DNA from: JAUMBM01 sp964441755 | GTDB taxonomy: Bacteria; Bacteroidota; Bacteroidia; Chitinophagales; Saprospiraceae | DNA length: 60,867 bases | Assembly (NCBI GenBank): GCA_964441755.1 | Contig: CAYTVG010000019.1 | Span: forward strand, 1 to 60,867 | Direction: 5' to 3' | In this document: piece by piece, positions 45,026 through 54,702 of the stretch | Layout: every line of letters begins with the position of its first letter | Numbering within the stretch: position 1 is the stretch's first letter | Position numbers and translations under genes: made by a program | The notes under the pieces: generated by a model | Told to the model about the DNA's origin: nothing | Database searches by the model: none | Seen by the model: only the letters and a program-made list of their open reading frames with translations

Positions 45026-48010
45026 TTATTGAGCAGCAACCACCGTAATCTCTACCCTGCGCTCAACGGAAGCACCCAGACTAAAGACTGATTCGACAGG
45101 ATTAGCGTACCTATTGGTGATCAATTCCTTAGAAGTTGAAGCCCCCAAAGGCTCTGCTTCAAATGACAATTGTCCGCGCTGAATATAATACGCAATAGCG
45201 CCGTTGTTATAGCGTTCGATGTAGTTGCGAACAGAAGCGATACGACGGGCACTCAACCGAAGGTTATAGTCCTCTGTTGCGCGACGGCTCGCATACCCCC
45301 GCATCTTGAGTACGAAAGCATTCCCCTCTTGCAAGTGTACCAGCAGTTTAGCAGCGAAAGCTTCCAACTGAGCACGCCCTTCGAGTACCTCCCGATCAAA
45401 GAAGTCAATGAAGCGGCCGGAGGTTACGAAGGCATTTTCCTGATCCATATCCTCTGTTACCTCCCGGATAAATTCATCCCGACGGTTGTAATACTGTTCG
45501 TTGGTCTGTATATAGTTGACCGAAGTGGTAGAACTGTAGCTCTTCGGATCAGGCTGGTCGTTATCAAAGAAGACCTGCAACTGTGAAAAAATAATCTGAT
45601 TGAGGTAGATATTCCAGCTGGCTTTGCCCTCATTGGCCACCAGCTGATCAGGCTTGACCACAATGGTGTCCGTCTTGGCAATATACCCGGTACGATGCAC
45701 AACAGCCAGGAGCGGCTGTGTCATATCCGTCTGGAAAAGAAAATTGTTGCCCTTGGTATTGGTTTCCCGCTCCAGCAGGATCTTGCCCCCGCGAGCAGGT
45801 CGGAACAATTCAATGGATGCACCTGACAGCGGCTGCCTCTTTTCGGCGTCAAAAACAAACACCTCAAGCTCCTGGTAGAGCGTATACTTTTTTTCCACTA
45901 CCCCGCTACCTATCGATCCCATGCGGCGCATGTCGATCGTATCAGCAACTATTGGGCGATAACCAGGCCGGTTGACCGACAGCAGATAATATTTATTGTA
46001 CCCAATCGGAAAAGCGTGCGCATTGGTGTCGGGCAACATCTTTTCTGCGGATGTAGTCATCATACCTTCTGCCAGCGGCATTTCCCGAAGCTGTAGCCTT
46101 CCCCCGGCCAACGGCTGCTGATCGAGCTTTCTGAAAAGGCTCACCTCCAACTGCAAGCCAGGTTCGAGGTAGAGCCGTTGCTGCAGTTCGCGCTCGTTAT
46201 TGAGGTAAAAAACTGTTTCTGCCTGCCGAAAACCATCTTTTTGAGCCACTACGGAAAAAGTATCCCCCTCCGTCAACAAAAAAGTATGGCTGTTATTGAA
46301 GATATTGTCGGCACTTGACAGCAATACATCCTCACCGTTGTCAGCTCTGCGATACAGGTATAAGCTGGTGCCAGCCAAAGCTGTAGAGTCGATCTTATTA
46401 AAGGTGGATACCAACAGTCTGGGGGCAGGTTCCAAAAATAACGACTGCTCAATCGTATCCCTGTTGGCGAGCAGGGGGTTGGTCAGATCCAGCAGCGCCT
46501 CGTCCCTTCGATAGCCTGGTTTGGTTGCTTCTATTCTGTATTTTCCGGAAGGCTGTAAAGCATAAGAGAAATCATTGCCAACTGCATTCAGCCCCCCACC
46601 TATTTTTACAGGCGGCAGGCTGTCTTTGACTTCGTAAATTACGAAAGTAGCCCCACTGAGCGCCTCATTGCTAAGCTTGTCAAATGTTTTGGCCAGCAGG
46701 ATCACCCGAATACCCGCGTCTGCAGCATAGATATCGTAGCAACAGGCATCGTGTGCCTCGTCCCAGTAGATTGCCTCGGCATCGCGTCGGTCGGAAGCGA
46801 AGTAAGCCATTTCTTCAGCCACATTGATAGCATAATACAGATCATTGTAGCTACTGTTGACCGGCAGGCCTATGTTCTCCGGGCGCTGCCACTCATTGTC
46901 AAGCCATACAGACTTGTAAATATCATATCCACCGAAAGAAAAGCGGCCATTGGTACTAAAGTAGAGCGCCTGATTGGGATGATAGAAGAAAGGCGTCAGT
47001 TCGTCTTTGTCGGTATTTATCTGTTCCAGATTTTCAGCAGCTCCCAGACTTCCATCCGTTTTGACAACCGCGCGCCAGATATCAAAGCCTCCCATAGTAC
47101 CCGGACCATTGGATGCAAAATAAAGATACACCTGTTCTGACAAAGGATCGGCGCTCACATGCGGGTGATTGTAGGAATAACCTGCTGTATTGACATCCAG
47201 CCTGACAGGATCCACCCACTTACCACTATTGGCATCGACCGCAGCGGTATACAACTCACAACGGAGCTCTGTACTATTAATGTAATCGCACAATGTAAAA
47301 AACACCCGCTTTTTGTCGGGCATAAAAGCCAGGTTGGCAGCATGCCTTTTGGGGTGATTTATGACGGGATCGAAAAACTGAGCCGGCTGATCTGCAATCT
47401 TATAGAGAACGCGATTGAGAAATCGCCCCGGTGCAATCGTATCTTTGGGTATAGGAAACCGCAGTGAAGAAAAGAAGGCTGTATCCCCTTGTTTTTGGTA
47501 GCCGTAATCTGCATAAGGCGTGTTTACATCCCCCGGCAGGTGGGTAATCACAATATTGCGTCTTTTTTGCTGTGCCTCAGCGGCCCATGCACAATTGACG
47601 ACGGCCCATTCTGCTTTTTCCCGTAGCGCCTGCGGCTGATCGACCCCTTTATCAAGAAAATGCTGGTACATTCCGCGGGCGGCCTCATAGTACCCGCCCT
47701 TTTGCTTAGCTTCCGCCCATTCGTAGAAAAAAGTGGGAAAACTGTCACGCCAGTCTGTGAGCGCTACCCGCTGAAAAAGACTATCTGCAACACGAACAGC
47801 ATTGAATGCGAGCGCAGCACGAGCCGCCTTGTACTGCAGATCATAGCGGCTTGTATCGTATTCTGCCGCGATGGCATAAAACTGATAAGCGCTGTAATGA
47901 TCCTTGCGCCCAACAGCCTCATCGGCTGCCGTAATCCAGGCCTCCTGGGTTTGTGCCCCAAGTCCGGAAGTACACAGCAGCAGCAAGACCAATATTTTTA
48001 AAAACCTCAT
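45026..48010 (-). CDS. PorE-like OmpA-family protein (TPR, PD40 propeller, CRD, OmpA)
   Basis: 994 residues from ATG 48010, with a signal peptide ending near TSGLGAQ. Domain order: TPR-like helices (about 20-150: DHYSAYQFYAIAAEYD), WD40/PD40 propeller repeats (about 190-430: PHVSADPLSEQVYLYFAS, FSFGGYDIYKSVW), about four carboxypeptidase-regulatory-like folds (about 430-830, for example FNKIDSTALAGTSLYLYRR), and OmpA_C (about 880-994: YNLRLSARRIASVRNYIE). This order matches PorE, which anchors the type IX machinery to peptidoglycan; many paralogs exist beside adhesin genes. Here it lies between a PorP/SprF-like gene (28 bp upstream) and the adhesin (7 bp downstream), suggesting dedicated service to that adhesin. 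Confidence 0.88.
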   Translation of the reverse strand: MRFLKILVLLLLCTSGLGAQTQEAWITAADEAVGRKDHYSAYQFYAIAAEYDTSRYDLQYKAARAALAFNAVRVADSLFQRVALTDWRDSFPTFFYEWAEAKQKGGYYEAARGMYQHFLDKGVDQPQALREKAEWAVVNCAWAAEAQQKRRNIVITHLPGDVNTPYADYGYQKQGDTAFFSSLRFPIPKDTIAPGRFLNRVLYKIADQPAQFFDPVINHPKRHAANLAFMPDKKRVFFTLCDYINSTELRCELYTAAVDANSGKWVDPVRLDVNTAGYSYNHPHVSADPLSEQVYLYFASNGPGTMGGFDIWRAVVKTDGSLGAAENLEQINTDKDELTPFFYHPNQALYFSTNGRFSFGGYDIYKSVWLDNEWQRPENIGLPVNSSYNDLYYAINVAEEMAYFASDRRDAEAIYWDEAHDACCYDIYAADAGIRVILLAKTFDKLSNEALSGATFVIYEVKDSLPPVKIGGGLNAVGNDFSYALQPSGKYRIEATKPGYRRDEALLDLTNPLLANRDTIEQSLFLEPAPRLLVSTFNKIDSTALAGTSLYLYRRADNGEDVLLSSADNIFNNSHTFLLTEGDTFSVVAQKDGFRQAETVFYLNNERELQQRLYLEPGLQLEVSLFRKLDQQPLAGGRLQLREMPLAEGMMTTSAEKMLPDTNAHAFPIGYNKYYLLSVNRPGYRPIVADTIDMRRMGSIGSGVVEKKYTLYQELEVFVFDAEKRQPLSGASIELFRPARGGKILLERETNTKGNNFLFQTDMTQPLLAVVHRTGYIAKTDTIVVKPDQLVANEGKASWNIYLNQIIFSQLQVFFDNDQPDPKSYSSTTSVNYIQTNEQYYNRRDEFIREVTEDMDQENAFVTSGRFIDFFDREVLEGRAQLEAFAAKLLVHLQEGNAFVLKMRGYASRRATEDYNLRLSARRIASVRNYIERYNNGAIAYYIQRGQLSFEAEPLGASTSKELITNRYANPVESVFSLGASVERRVEITVVAAQ

Positions 48011-48038
48011 ATACAGAAGTTTGTATTGTTCAAGTAAT

Positions 48039-49148
48039 TTAGATCAGTGGACAGATTTTAAACTCCGGCAGCGCGTGCACCTTTTTAAGTATATACCGGA
48101 TATAAATTTCGGGTCCTCCGCGACGGCTGGTTGCGATAGAAAAGTCCGAAATATTGATGTCGTAGCTGAATCCTGCATGAATCGTATTGTAGTACAGTTC
48201 CAGAGAAGGGATGAAAGCATCACCAAAAGCATCATTAAACCGATAGCCTGCATTAAACTGAATAGCCACCTGCTTGCCCAGCTGGCGGTTCACAAAATAA
48301 CGAAGACCTGCGGTGCCTGTCATCTGCTGATAAGGCTTTTGAAACTGTGGGCTGAATGCGACAATAACATCTACCTCCGGACTGACCTGAACGATGCCCC
48401 GCAAATAGAGACTGAGCCTGACGGGCAGCGGCACACTGGCATCTTCAACAAAACTCTGGTTGGGTCGGTTGAGGTGAAAAAGCCCAAGGCCAAGGTCGAA
48501 ACTCGAACGCTTATCAAGCCTGTCGACCAGCGAGCGACGCTGCTGGTCCTGCCAGCGCAAGTTGAGGCCGGCACCCATATCAAAGAAGGGGCGGCTGAAA
48601 TTTCCAAAAGTTTCGCCAATAGGCAGATCGGGATTGTATCGCCCGGGTAAGGGATCAAACTGCGAATCAAACCGAAGTTCATCCAGTGAAAATGAGCGTT
48701 GCACGGCTCCCAGCTGCAAACCGGCAGTGAGGAACCACTGCGGGTCCAAATAACGGGTGTAAGACGCGCTTAGATCAACACTGGCCCAGGTGAGGCGTGA
48801 GTCGCCGGCCTGATCATGATTGAGGGCCAGTCCGGCGCCGAAAAACCCGTCGGTATGTTTGCGGAGAAAAAATTTCTGATCCGCCAGTACGCTGAATGTC
48901 TTATAGGGTACTGGCACGGACGTCCACTGCGAACGATAGTTGGCCGTAACACGGCTATCCCCGCCGAAAATCCCTGTCAGCGCAGGATTAAGGTGCAGTG
49001 GGGCATGATAGAACTGTGAATAGTGGAAATCCTGCCCCCATAGGCTCCATGTGCTCAACAACAGCAGCCCTATGCTCACAGACAATCGCCTGATCAGCTC
49101 CCCCTGCCGTTGACTCCCGGAAACCTTTATTCGTTGAGTAAAGCCCAT
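48039..49148 (-). CDS. PorP/SprF-family type IX secretion outer-membrane protein
   Basis: 369 residues from ATG 49148; a TTG at 49154 would add two residues. A signal segment (LSVSIGLLLLSTWSLWGQ) precedes the family hallmark DFHYSQFYHAPLHLNPALTG. Alternating beta-strands to the C-terminus suggest a barrel (GAGLALNHDQAG, VDLSASYTRYL, GLRYFVNRQL). The family (SprF in gliding flavobacteria) is needed for export or attachment of a partner adhesin. Here it is the first gene of an operon with a PorE-like protein and a 2070-residue CHU_C adhesin, the expected partner. Confidence 0.92.
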   Translation of the reverse strand: MGFTQRIKVSGSQRQGELIRRLSVSIGLLLLSTWSLWGQDFHYSQFYHAPLHLNPALTGIFGGDSRVTANYRSQWTSVPVPYKTFSVLADQKFFLRKHTDGFFGAGLALNHDQAGDSRLTWASVDLSASYTRYLDPQWFLTAGLQLGAVQRSFSLDELRFDSQFDPLPGRYNPDLPIGETFGNFSRPFFDMGAGLNLRWQDQQRRSLVDRLDKRSSFDLGLGLFHLNRPNQSFVEDASVPLPVRLSLYLRGIVQVSPEVDVIVAFSPQFQKPYQQMTGTAGLRYFVNRQLGKQVAIQFNAGYRFNDAFGDAFIPSLELYYNTIHAGFSYDINISDFSIATSRRGGPEIYIRYILKKVHALPEFKICPLI

Positions 49149-50118
49149 AGTCAATATGTTCTGTGTACGAATTTCTGAATAATACTGCGTGCTTTGTATA
49201 CGGCTCCAGGCAAATTTGGTTGTAAGTTAACAAAACAAATAATAATAAAACGCAATTTTTAGCGGATACGCGGCTTTTTGAGCCTTAAACGCCTCCTCCA
49301 TACTACTTACAGACCTATGCAAAATACCCCCGTCGGCACATTCCTCAATGTCCGGGATATGCTGAATCGGTCTTGGGTGGTTTTACGTCTTTTAGTGAGA
49401 TGATGATTTGAGAAACCAGCGGATACCCTGTATACGGCTGATCGGTCGCTGACAAACTCTCTTTTATCAGAGATCCCTGTATGCTTGTATAATCAGGCTC
49501 TGACAATACACACAGCTTTACAAGTGACCTTGTACAAACACAGTGCTGGTTTGTCCGACACGGGAAGTGCCTAAGAAACAAAATGAACTACCATACGGTC
49601 GCTCACTTTATTCATTTATCTATATTATGGCCGCAAGATAACTAATATTAACCGTATAATAAATAGCTGTGTACAATTGATCGTAAATTATCTACATTGC
49701 AAGCAGTAAGTAACAGTGATATATATGCTGCTTTTTACTGCATATTGAGAGAAAAAATCGCTTTACGTGAAACCTTTTTTCTCCTCTCTCGTATAAGAGA
49801 ATAATTCTTTGTAGAAAGGTGGGTTTGGGCAGTATCCCCAATTTTGTCCGCCCCGGCATTTCTACAAATATTTTCGCGGGATAGCGCAGTAAATTACTGG
49901 TATTGCTGTATCTTGCAAAATCTTTCGCATTAGCAGCGCCACTGGCTTGTATCCCCAATTGAGCCTTTGGATCTTTATGCGAAAGTCATGTGTCGTTGTT
50001 ATTCCTGTGAAGTGTTGCTTCCGTTTGACAATTTTTGCATGTCGGTCTCATCCGTTTCGTTTGATGCACAGACAGCAAATCTTGGAAAACCGATTTTACA
50101 ACTTTAAAGAGTTGAATT
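49149..50118. other. AT-rich gene-poor region
   Basis: About 970 bp between the divergent PorP/SprF-like and beta-helix genes. It is visibly richer in A and T than its surroundings. Short open frames (up to 88 codons, minus strand) have no recognisable domain. The word TATCCCCAATT occurs twice (about 49834 and 49950). No clear promoter consensus, terminator or RNA gene was identified. Confidence 0.5.
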
Positions 50119-51090
50119 GTGAAGCAACTATTCATTTTAGTACTTTTTGGATTGTTGGTTTCAACCCAGGTTGAAGCCAAGTGTATCTATGTGTATCAGG
50201 GAGCATCAGGTGATGGTTCCTCTTGGGAATACGCTTATGGCGACCTGCAGTCAGCCCTGCACAGAGCAGTTGCGGGTGATGAAATCTGGGTAGCTGCCGG
50301 AATTTATTATCCAACGCAGCAAGCAGATCGCTCAGTGTCCTTTGCTATCCCCAGGGGTGTCAAGCTGTTCGGTGGCTTCGATGGTACTGAGCGCAGCTTA
50401 GATGAGCGCAACTGGGAGCGTAACGTCACCATACTAAGTGGTGAGATTGGCAGTCCGCTCAGGACAGATGACAATTCTTTCACCGTTGTATATTTCAATG
50501 GTGTTGGTAACGATACTGTACTTGATGGGTTCACGATCAAGGATGGTGCTGCCAATGCGCACTTGCAGGGTGTTTTCGATATAACCAACTGCGGTGGTGG
50601 TATTTTCAACGATGCCAGTACCCGTGAGTCTTCTCCGGTTATTCAGCACTGCACTTTTTTCAACAATTTTGCGCGGCAGGGTGCTGCTATTTTCAACTAC
50701 AGCGGCCGTAACGTCTGCGCGCCTCTCGTTCGTGCTTGTATCTTCCGTGACAATCATGCGACTTTCAACGGAGGTGCCATATACAACAGCGGTAATTCAG
50801 GTGGCTGCAATCCTTCAATCATTGCCTGCACGTTTGCGAAGAATCAGGCTAATTATGGTGCGGCTATATTCATCCAGGCCAACCTGGGGCACAGCAACAC
50901 CCGGATCGAACGTTGCCAGTTTACCGCCAACTTTGCTGTGGTGAGAGGAGCTTCTTACTACGAGGACAAGACATCAAACAGTCTGATTCAAACGATTGAT
51001 ATTAATAATGCTTATCAGGACAATGTGTCTGTAAGCAGCGCGGGTCTTAACGAGATGCCCAATAAATCCAATGCTCGTAACGCTTACTGA
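50119..51090 (+). CDS. Secreted right-handed beta-helix protein
   Basis: 323 residues starting at GTG 50119, which places a clean signal peptide at the N-terminus (MKQLFILVLFGLLVSTQVEA); no in-frame ATG fits better. The mature part starts with the pectate-lyase-like CIYVYQGASGDGSSWEYAYG and SALHRAVAGDEIWVAAGIYY motifs. It continues with beta-helix rungs rich in Gly/Asn (GGGIFNDAS, CTFFNNFARQGAAIFN, GGAIYNSGNSGGC), as in polymorphic-membrane-protein-like families. It lacks the long C-terminal part and sorting domain seen in most Bacteroidota relatives and ends NKSNARNAY, so it may be a short or decayed member. Function unknown; secreted or surface location inferred. Confidence 0.8.
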   Translation: MKQLFILVLFGLLVSTQVEAKCIYVYQGASGDGSSWEYAYGDLQSALHRAVAGDEIWVAAGIYYPTQQADRSVSFAIPRGVKLFGGFDGTERSLDERNWERNVTILSGEIGSPLRTDDNSFTVVYFNGVGNDTVLDGFTIKDGAANAHLQGVFDITNCGGGIFNDASTRESSPVIQHCTFFNNFARQGAAIFNYSGRNVCAPLVRACIFRDNHATFNGGAIYNSGNSGGCNPSIIACTFAKNQANYGAAIFIQANLGHSNTRIERCQFTANFAVVRGASYYEDKTSNSLIQTIDINNAYQDNVSVSSAGLNEMPNKSNARNAY

Positions 51091-51117
51091 CTGGTTCTTT
51101 TGCTTCACATAATGACG

Positions 51118-51153
51118 AAAGGGCTGTGACAATGTCACAGCCCTTTTGTTTTT
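51118..51153 (+). terminator. Terminator of the beta-helix gene
   Basis: AAAGGGCTGTGACA (51118-51131) and TGTCACAGCCCTTT (51133-51146) form a perfect stem followed by TGTTTTTA, 27 bp after the stop. Confidence 0.85.
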
Positions 51154-51357
51154 ACAATGATTGAGTTATTGCAACAGCACCAACTTTATCTGCGTACATA
51201 TCTTTGTTCTATTTCCAAATAGCTGTCCTCCTCCCGACTAGTACCGCAGCACCGGCTAAGCTCTCTATTATAACTGTTAAGCGTCCGTGAATGCCCGCAC
51301 GTTCCAGCCCCCGGCAGCAAGCGCCGAACATACACTGGGCAGTTGCAGCACGCAATT

Positions 51358-52788
51358 TTAGTATTCAAAATCTATAGACTCGATCGGATAACCAAATAAA
51401 CATTTTTCTTTGATGATACCAACGATTTTGGAAGGCACCATTTTTTCCCATTCGCTGCTTCCTGCCTTAATCATGCCAAGCACCTGTCGGGAAAAAATAT
51501 GCAACACATCCGGATTGAAGCCCGCCACATCCACAATTTGGCGACTGTCGGTCAGGTGGCTAAAAATAAAACGGACGCCCTCCGGCAGCGGCATATTGGC
51601 TGCTGTCATCAGTTCTGCGCTACCCTCCTGCATAGCAGGATAGCAATAAACGCGTACGTTATGCGCAAAAAGCTCCCCAAAAGCTGCCAACAGCCTGCCC
51701 TCGCGATTTTGATAATAGCAATCATTGAGTAACAGCAGCAGCTCCCGAGCCCCCAGCATCAGCCCGAGGCGCTGAATCTTGTAGGCAGCCAGGTAATTGA
51801 CAAGTCCCTGATGTGTTTCACAATTAGAGATAACGACCGTCTGCCCCAGCGCGTTCAGCAACTCTGCACGATCCAGAAAATCCTGCTCGTCGAGTTCACC
51901 ATCGCTGCACAAATTTTGCATTGTAATCTCGGTCAGCAGTGCAGTACGGTCCGGGTCGACATCCTGCTCGGCCCTAAACTGCTTGTAGCCCGCCCTGATC
52001 ATATCCATGTTTACATGTGTAGGTGGACGAAAGCTCCCGGGAACCACCAGCACATTTTTGCGATACAGGAATTCCGAGGCGTGAACACTTTGGCCGTCGG
52101 CACTAAACATAGCTACCTCTGTAAGTCCGTTTTTGACCAACCAGAGACTGAGCAGGCGATTGTCGAGGTGATCAAAATCAGGGCCTGACAGTCGGATCAT
52201 ATCGATTGCCACCCTGCCCCGCAGGCTGTCCATCAATGACTGTAGCATAAGCTCGGGCTTATCATTGTAGCGGAAACAAGCATATACGAGATTGACGCCG
52301 AGGATACCGATAGCCTGTTGCTGGAGGTGGTTGTCATTATCCAGCATGCGTACATGCAGGACGAGGTCGTTGGGATTGCGGTCGGGCTTCAACTGAAAGC
52401 GAATACCCATCCAGCCATCACCACTGATGGTACGCTGGTAATTGACTGCTGCGACTGTATCGGCGAATACAAAAAAATTGGCTGCAGAGCGCTCGAGCCG
52501 CAGTCGGCTGTCCATAAGTTCATACTCATGATCCAGCATTTTATACAAACGAGCCTCGCAGACATAGCGGCCGCTGGGTTCGGGGCCGTAGATATGGTCG
52601 GAATAGACCTTATCATAGGCAGACATAGTCTTAGCGATGGTGCCGGCGGCGGCACCTGCCTGAAAAAAGTAACGCGCCACCTCCTGGCCTGCCCCGATTT
52701 CTGCAAAAGTTCCGTAAATAGCCGGATCAAGGTTAATTTCCAGGGCTTTTTGCTCTGTTTCCAGTAACTGTCGCATGATTATAGTCAT
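51358..52788 (-). CDS. Conserved uncharacterised 476-residue protein
   Basis: Starts at ATG 52788 or, more like its relatives as I recall them, ATG 52776 (MRQLLETEQKALEINLDPAI). It belongs to a strongly conserved family found in Bacteroidota and cyanobacteria with the opening IYGTFAEIGAGQEVARYFF and AGTIAKTMSAYDKVYSDHIY. From memory, databases often give this family transferred labels such as nicotinate-nucleotide adenylyltransferase, but no (H/T)xGH nucleotidyltransferase motif is visible, so I do not adopt one. No signal peptide or membrane segments, so cytoplasmic. Long segments such as LFAHNVRVYCYPAMQEG look enzymatic, but the reaction is unknown. It is divergent from a methyltransferase-DUF1611 pair, with about 160 bp between starts. 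Confidence 0.75.
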   Translation of the reverse strand: MTIIMRQLLETEQKALEINLDPAIYGTFAEIGAGQEVARYFFQAGAAAGTIAKTMSAYDKVYSDHIYGPEPSGRYVCEARLYKMLDHEYELMDSRLRLERSAANFFVFADTVAAVNYQRTISGDGWMGIRFQLKPDRNPNDLVLHVRMLDNDNHLQQQAIGILGVNLVYACFRYNDKPELMLQSLMDSLRGRVAIDMIRLSGPDFDHLDNRLLSLWLVKNGLTEVAMFSADGQSVHASEFLYRKNVLVVPGSFRPPTHVNMDMIRAGYKQFRAEQDVDPDRTALLTEITMQNLCSDGELDEQDFLDRAELLNALGQTVVISNCETHQGLVNYLAAYKIQRLGLMLGARELLLLLNDCYYQNREGRLLAAFGELFAHNVRVYCYPAMQEGSAELMTAANMPLPEGVRFIFSHLTDSRQIVDVAGFNPDVLHIFSRQVLGMIKAGSSEWEKMVPSKIVGIIKEKCLFGYPIESIDFEY

Positions 52789-52950
52789 TATTTTCGTCTG
52801 CGAAGATACGAAATCGACCTGCCTAATCAGCAGTCAGCCGCGAGTAATTATAATATGCGCCACAAAACTATTACCTTAGCAGCCAACATAATCACAACCC
52901 GCAGACAAGTGCAAATATGCCCGCAAGGATTCACCGGCAAGGATAAAACC

Positions 52951-53511
52951 ATGGAAAAGAAGTCGTTCTTATCCGAAGCAGTCAAGTCATTTCGCACAAC
53001 GGGTGCTGTAGCCAGCAGCTCTCAGCACCTTATTCGCAAGATGCTGGCACCCATAGACTTTTCAGAAGCCAGCCTCATTGTAGAATTAGGTACAGGTGAC
53101 GGCTGCGTAACCCGTTCCATATTGCAGCGTATGCACCCGGACGCTAGTCTGGTGGCCTTTGAGATCAATCCTATTTTTTGGAAAAAGACGCACGAGATTG
53201 TGGATCCGCGACTTAGCCTTCACCTGGAAAGTGCGACTTCCATGGGAAAGTATATAGAGCCCGGCAGTGTTGACGCCATTGTATCAAGTTTGCCGATTGC
53301 TATACTGCCCAAATCGGTAAAGACAGATATTTTAGAGAACGTACGGGCTGTGCTTCGACAAGGAGGTATTTATATACAATTTCAGTACTCCTTTGCTGAC
53401 CTAAAATTTATTCGTTCATTTTTTCCACAGACCTCCCTGCAGCTGGAGGTACGCAATTTTCCACCTGCCATTATTTATATTGGCCGCAAGGCTTACAACA
53501 AAAGCCAGTAG
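52951..53511 (+). CDS. SAM-dependent methyltransferase, phospholipid N-methyltransferase/KsgA-like
   Basis: 186 residues from ATG 52951 (MEKKSFLSEAVKSFRTTGAV); an extension to 52855 adds 32 unconvincing residues. The start FLSEAVKSFRTTGAVASSS resembles PmtA-type phosphatidylethanolamine N-methyltransferases. SAM-binding motif I is LIVELGTGDGCVTRSIL (about 41-57), followed by VAFEINPIFW and the motif IV-like IVSSLPIAILP. It could methylate a lipid head group or another amine; the substrate is not fixed by sequence. The stop codon is followed two bases later by the start of the DUF1611 gene, so the two are almost certainly co-translated. Confidence 0.8.
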   Translation: MEKKSFLSEAVKSFRTTGAVASSSQHLIRKMLAPIDFSEASLIVELGTGDGCVTRSILQRMHPDASLVAFEINPIFWKKTHEIVDPRLSLHLESATSMGKYIEPGSVDAIVSSLPIAILPKSVKTDILENVRAVLRQGGIYIQFQYSFADLKFIRSFFPQTSLQLEVRNFPPAIIYIGRKAYNKSQ

Positions 53512-53513
53512 CT

Positions 53514-54608
53514 ATGCTAGATTTTCCGCCCGTGCCCGAGCCCTGTATTATTCTCACCAACGGACTACTCGACGGTCGGCAGGCCAAAACTTGCCACGGT
53601 ATTCTGCGGGGCAGTCAGCGTTTCAGAGCCGTTGCTGTTATCGACTACCGCTTTGCGGGTAAGGATGCAGGCGAAGTAATGGACGGGCGGGCGATTGATG
53701 TTGCTGTATGGGCCAGTGTTGCTGATTTTTTCAGGTCGGCCCCTAAGGAACGTCCCCTCTACTGTCTGGTGGGTGTAGCCCTGGCCGGCGGGCGATTACC
53801 CGATGCCTTTCGGGAGCAGCTACTGTCAGCGCTCGACCATGGTTTATCCCTCGTCAATGGCCTGCATACATTTTTATCAGATGACCCTGTGTTTGCTGCA
53901 CGCGCTGCCGTACGCGGGCTGCAGCTTATAGACGTGCGCAAACCCAAGCCGCGGCATGCACTGCGCTTTTGGACCGGTGATATTTTTGCTGTCAGGGAGC
54001 CCATTATTGCCGTTCTCGGGCTTGACTGTGCTATTGGCAAACGTACGACAGCCCGTTGGCTGCTGGATGCCTGTAAAAAAGCCGGCATCTATGCAGAAAT
54101 GATTTATACAGGACAAACCGGCTGGATGCAGGGCATCCGCCATGGTTTCATTTTTGATTCTACCCTCAACGACTTTATCAGCGGAGAGATTGAAGGTGCT
54201 ATTATATCCTGCTCGCAGAACTGTAAACCTGACCTTATCGTAGTTGAAGGACAGAGCGGTCTTCGGAATCCTTCCGGGCCTGCCGGCAGCGAGATAATAC
54301 TGTCGGGCAATGCACGCGGCATCATTTTACAATATGCCCCGGCCCGCACTTACTACGAAGGCAGCCGGATCACCATACCGTCCATAGAATCAGAAATAGC
54401 CCTCATACGCATGTACGGCGCCGAAGTAGTTGCAATTACCCTCTCGGAAGAAGGTATGGACGACGAGCATGCAGAATCGGCACAAGTTGAGCTTGCACAG
54501 CGTACGGGTCTGCCTGTCTTCAGGCCACTTGCGGCCAATCCGCAGAGAGACATGGCCGCTGCAGCTGCCCTTTTGAAGCGCTGGATAGCAGCGCAGCAAC
54601 AACGATAA
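53514..54608 (+). CDS. DUF1611/DgcN-family protein with P-loop-like domain
   Basis: 364 residues from ATG 53514, two bases after the methyltransferase stop. The N-terminal half (ILTNGLLDGRQAKTCHGILR, VAVIDYRFAGKDAGEVMDGR) and the C-terminal P-loop-type half (AVLGLDCAIGKRTTARWLLD, MIYTGQTGWMQGIRHGFIFD, DLIVVEGQSGLRNPSG) match DUF1611. Some members (DgcN) are D-glutamate N-acetyltransferases and commonly sit beside a dipeptide-epimerase-like gene; none is present here, where the partner is a methyltransferase instead. It is soluble, with no signal peptide. The precise reaction is unknown; an ATP-dependent or acyl-transfer step on an amino acid is a family-based guess. Confidence 0.82.
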   Translation: MLDFPPVPEPCIILTNGLLDGRQAKTCHGILRGSQRFRAVAVIDYRFAGKDAGEVMDGRAIDVAVWASVADFFRSAPKERPLYCLVGVALAGGRLPDAFREQLLSALDHGLSLVNGLHTFLSDDPVFAARAAVRGLQLIDVRKPKPRHALRFWTGDIFAVREPIIAVLGLDCAIGKRTTARWLLDACKKAGIYAEMIYTGQTGWMQGIRHGFIFDSTLNDFISGEIEGAIISCSQNCKPDLIVVEGQSGLRNPSGPAGSEIILSGNARGIILQYAPARTYYEGSRITIPSIESEIALIRMYGAEVVAITLSEEGMDDEHAESAQVELAQRTGLPVFRPLAANPQRDMAAAAALLKRWIAAQQQR

Positions 54609-54702
54609 GCAGCTGCCTTCTGTCTGGCGAACAAGCAGTTTTGGAGCGTATTACGAAATATCCGGCATTGAGGATAAAAATGCACGAGTAAAAAAATAAG
54701 CG

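Noticed and set aside
49317..49400. 28-codon plus-strand frame MQNTPVGTFL... as a small gene
   Set aside because: Short, with no promoter element, no recognisable family and no conservation evidence in hand.
51358..52788. Nicotinate-nucleotide adenylyltransferase
   Set aside because: The label is familiar for this family, but the nucleotidyltransferase (H/T)xGH motif is not visible and the length is far greater than NadD.
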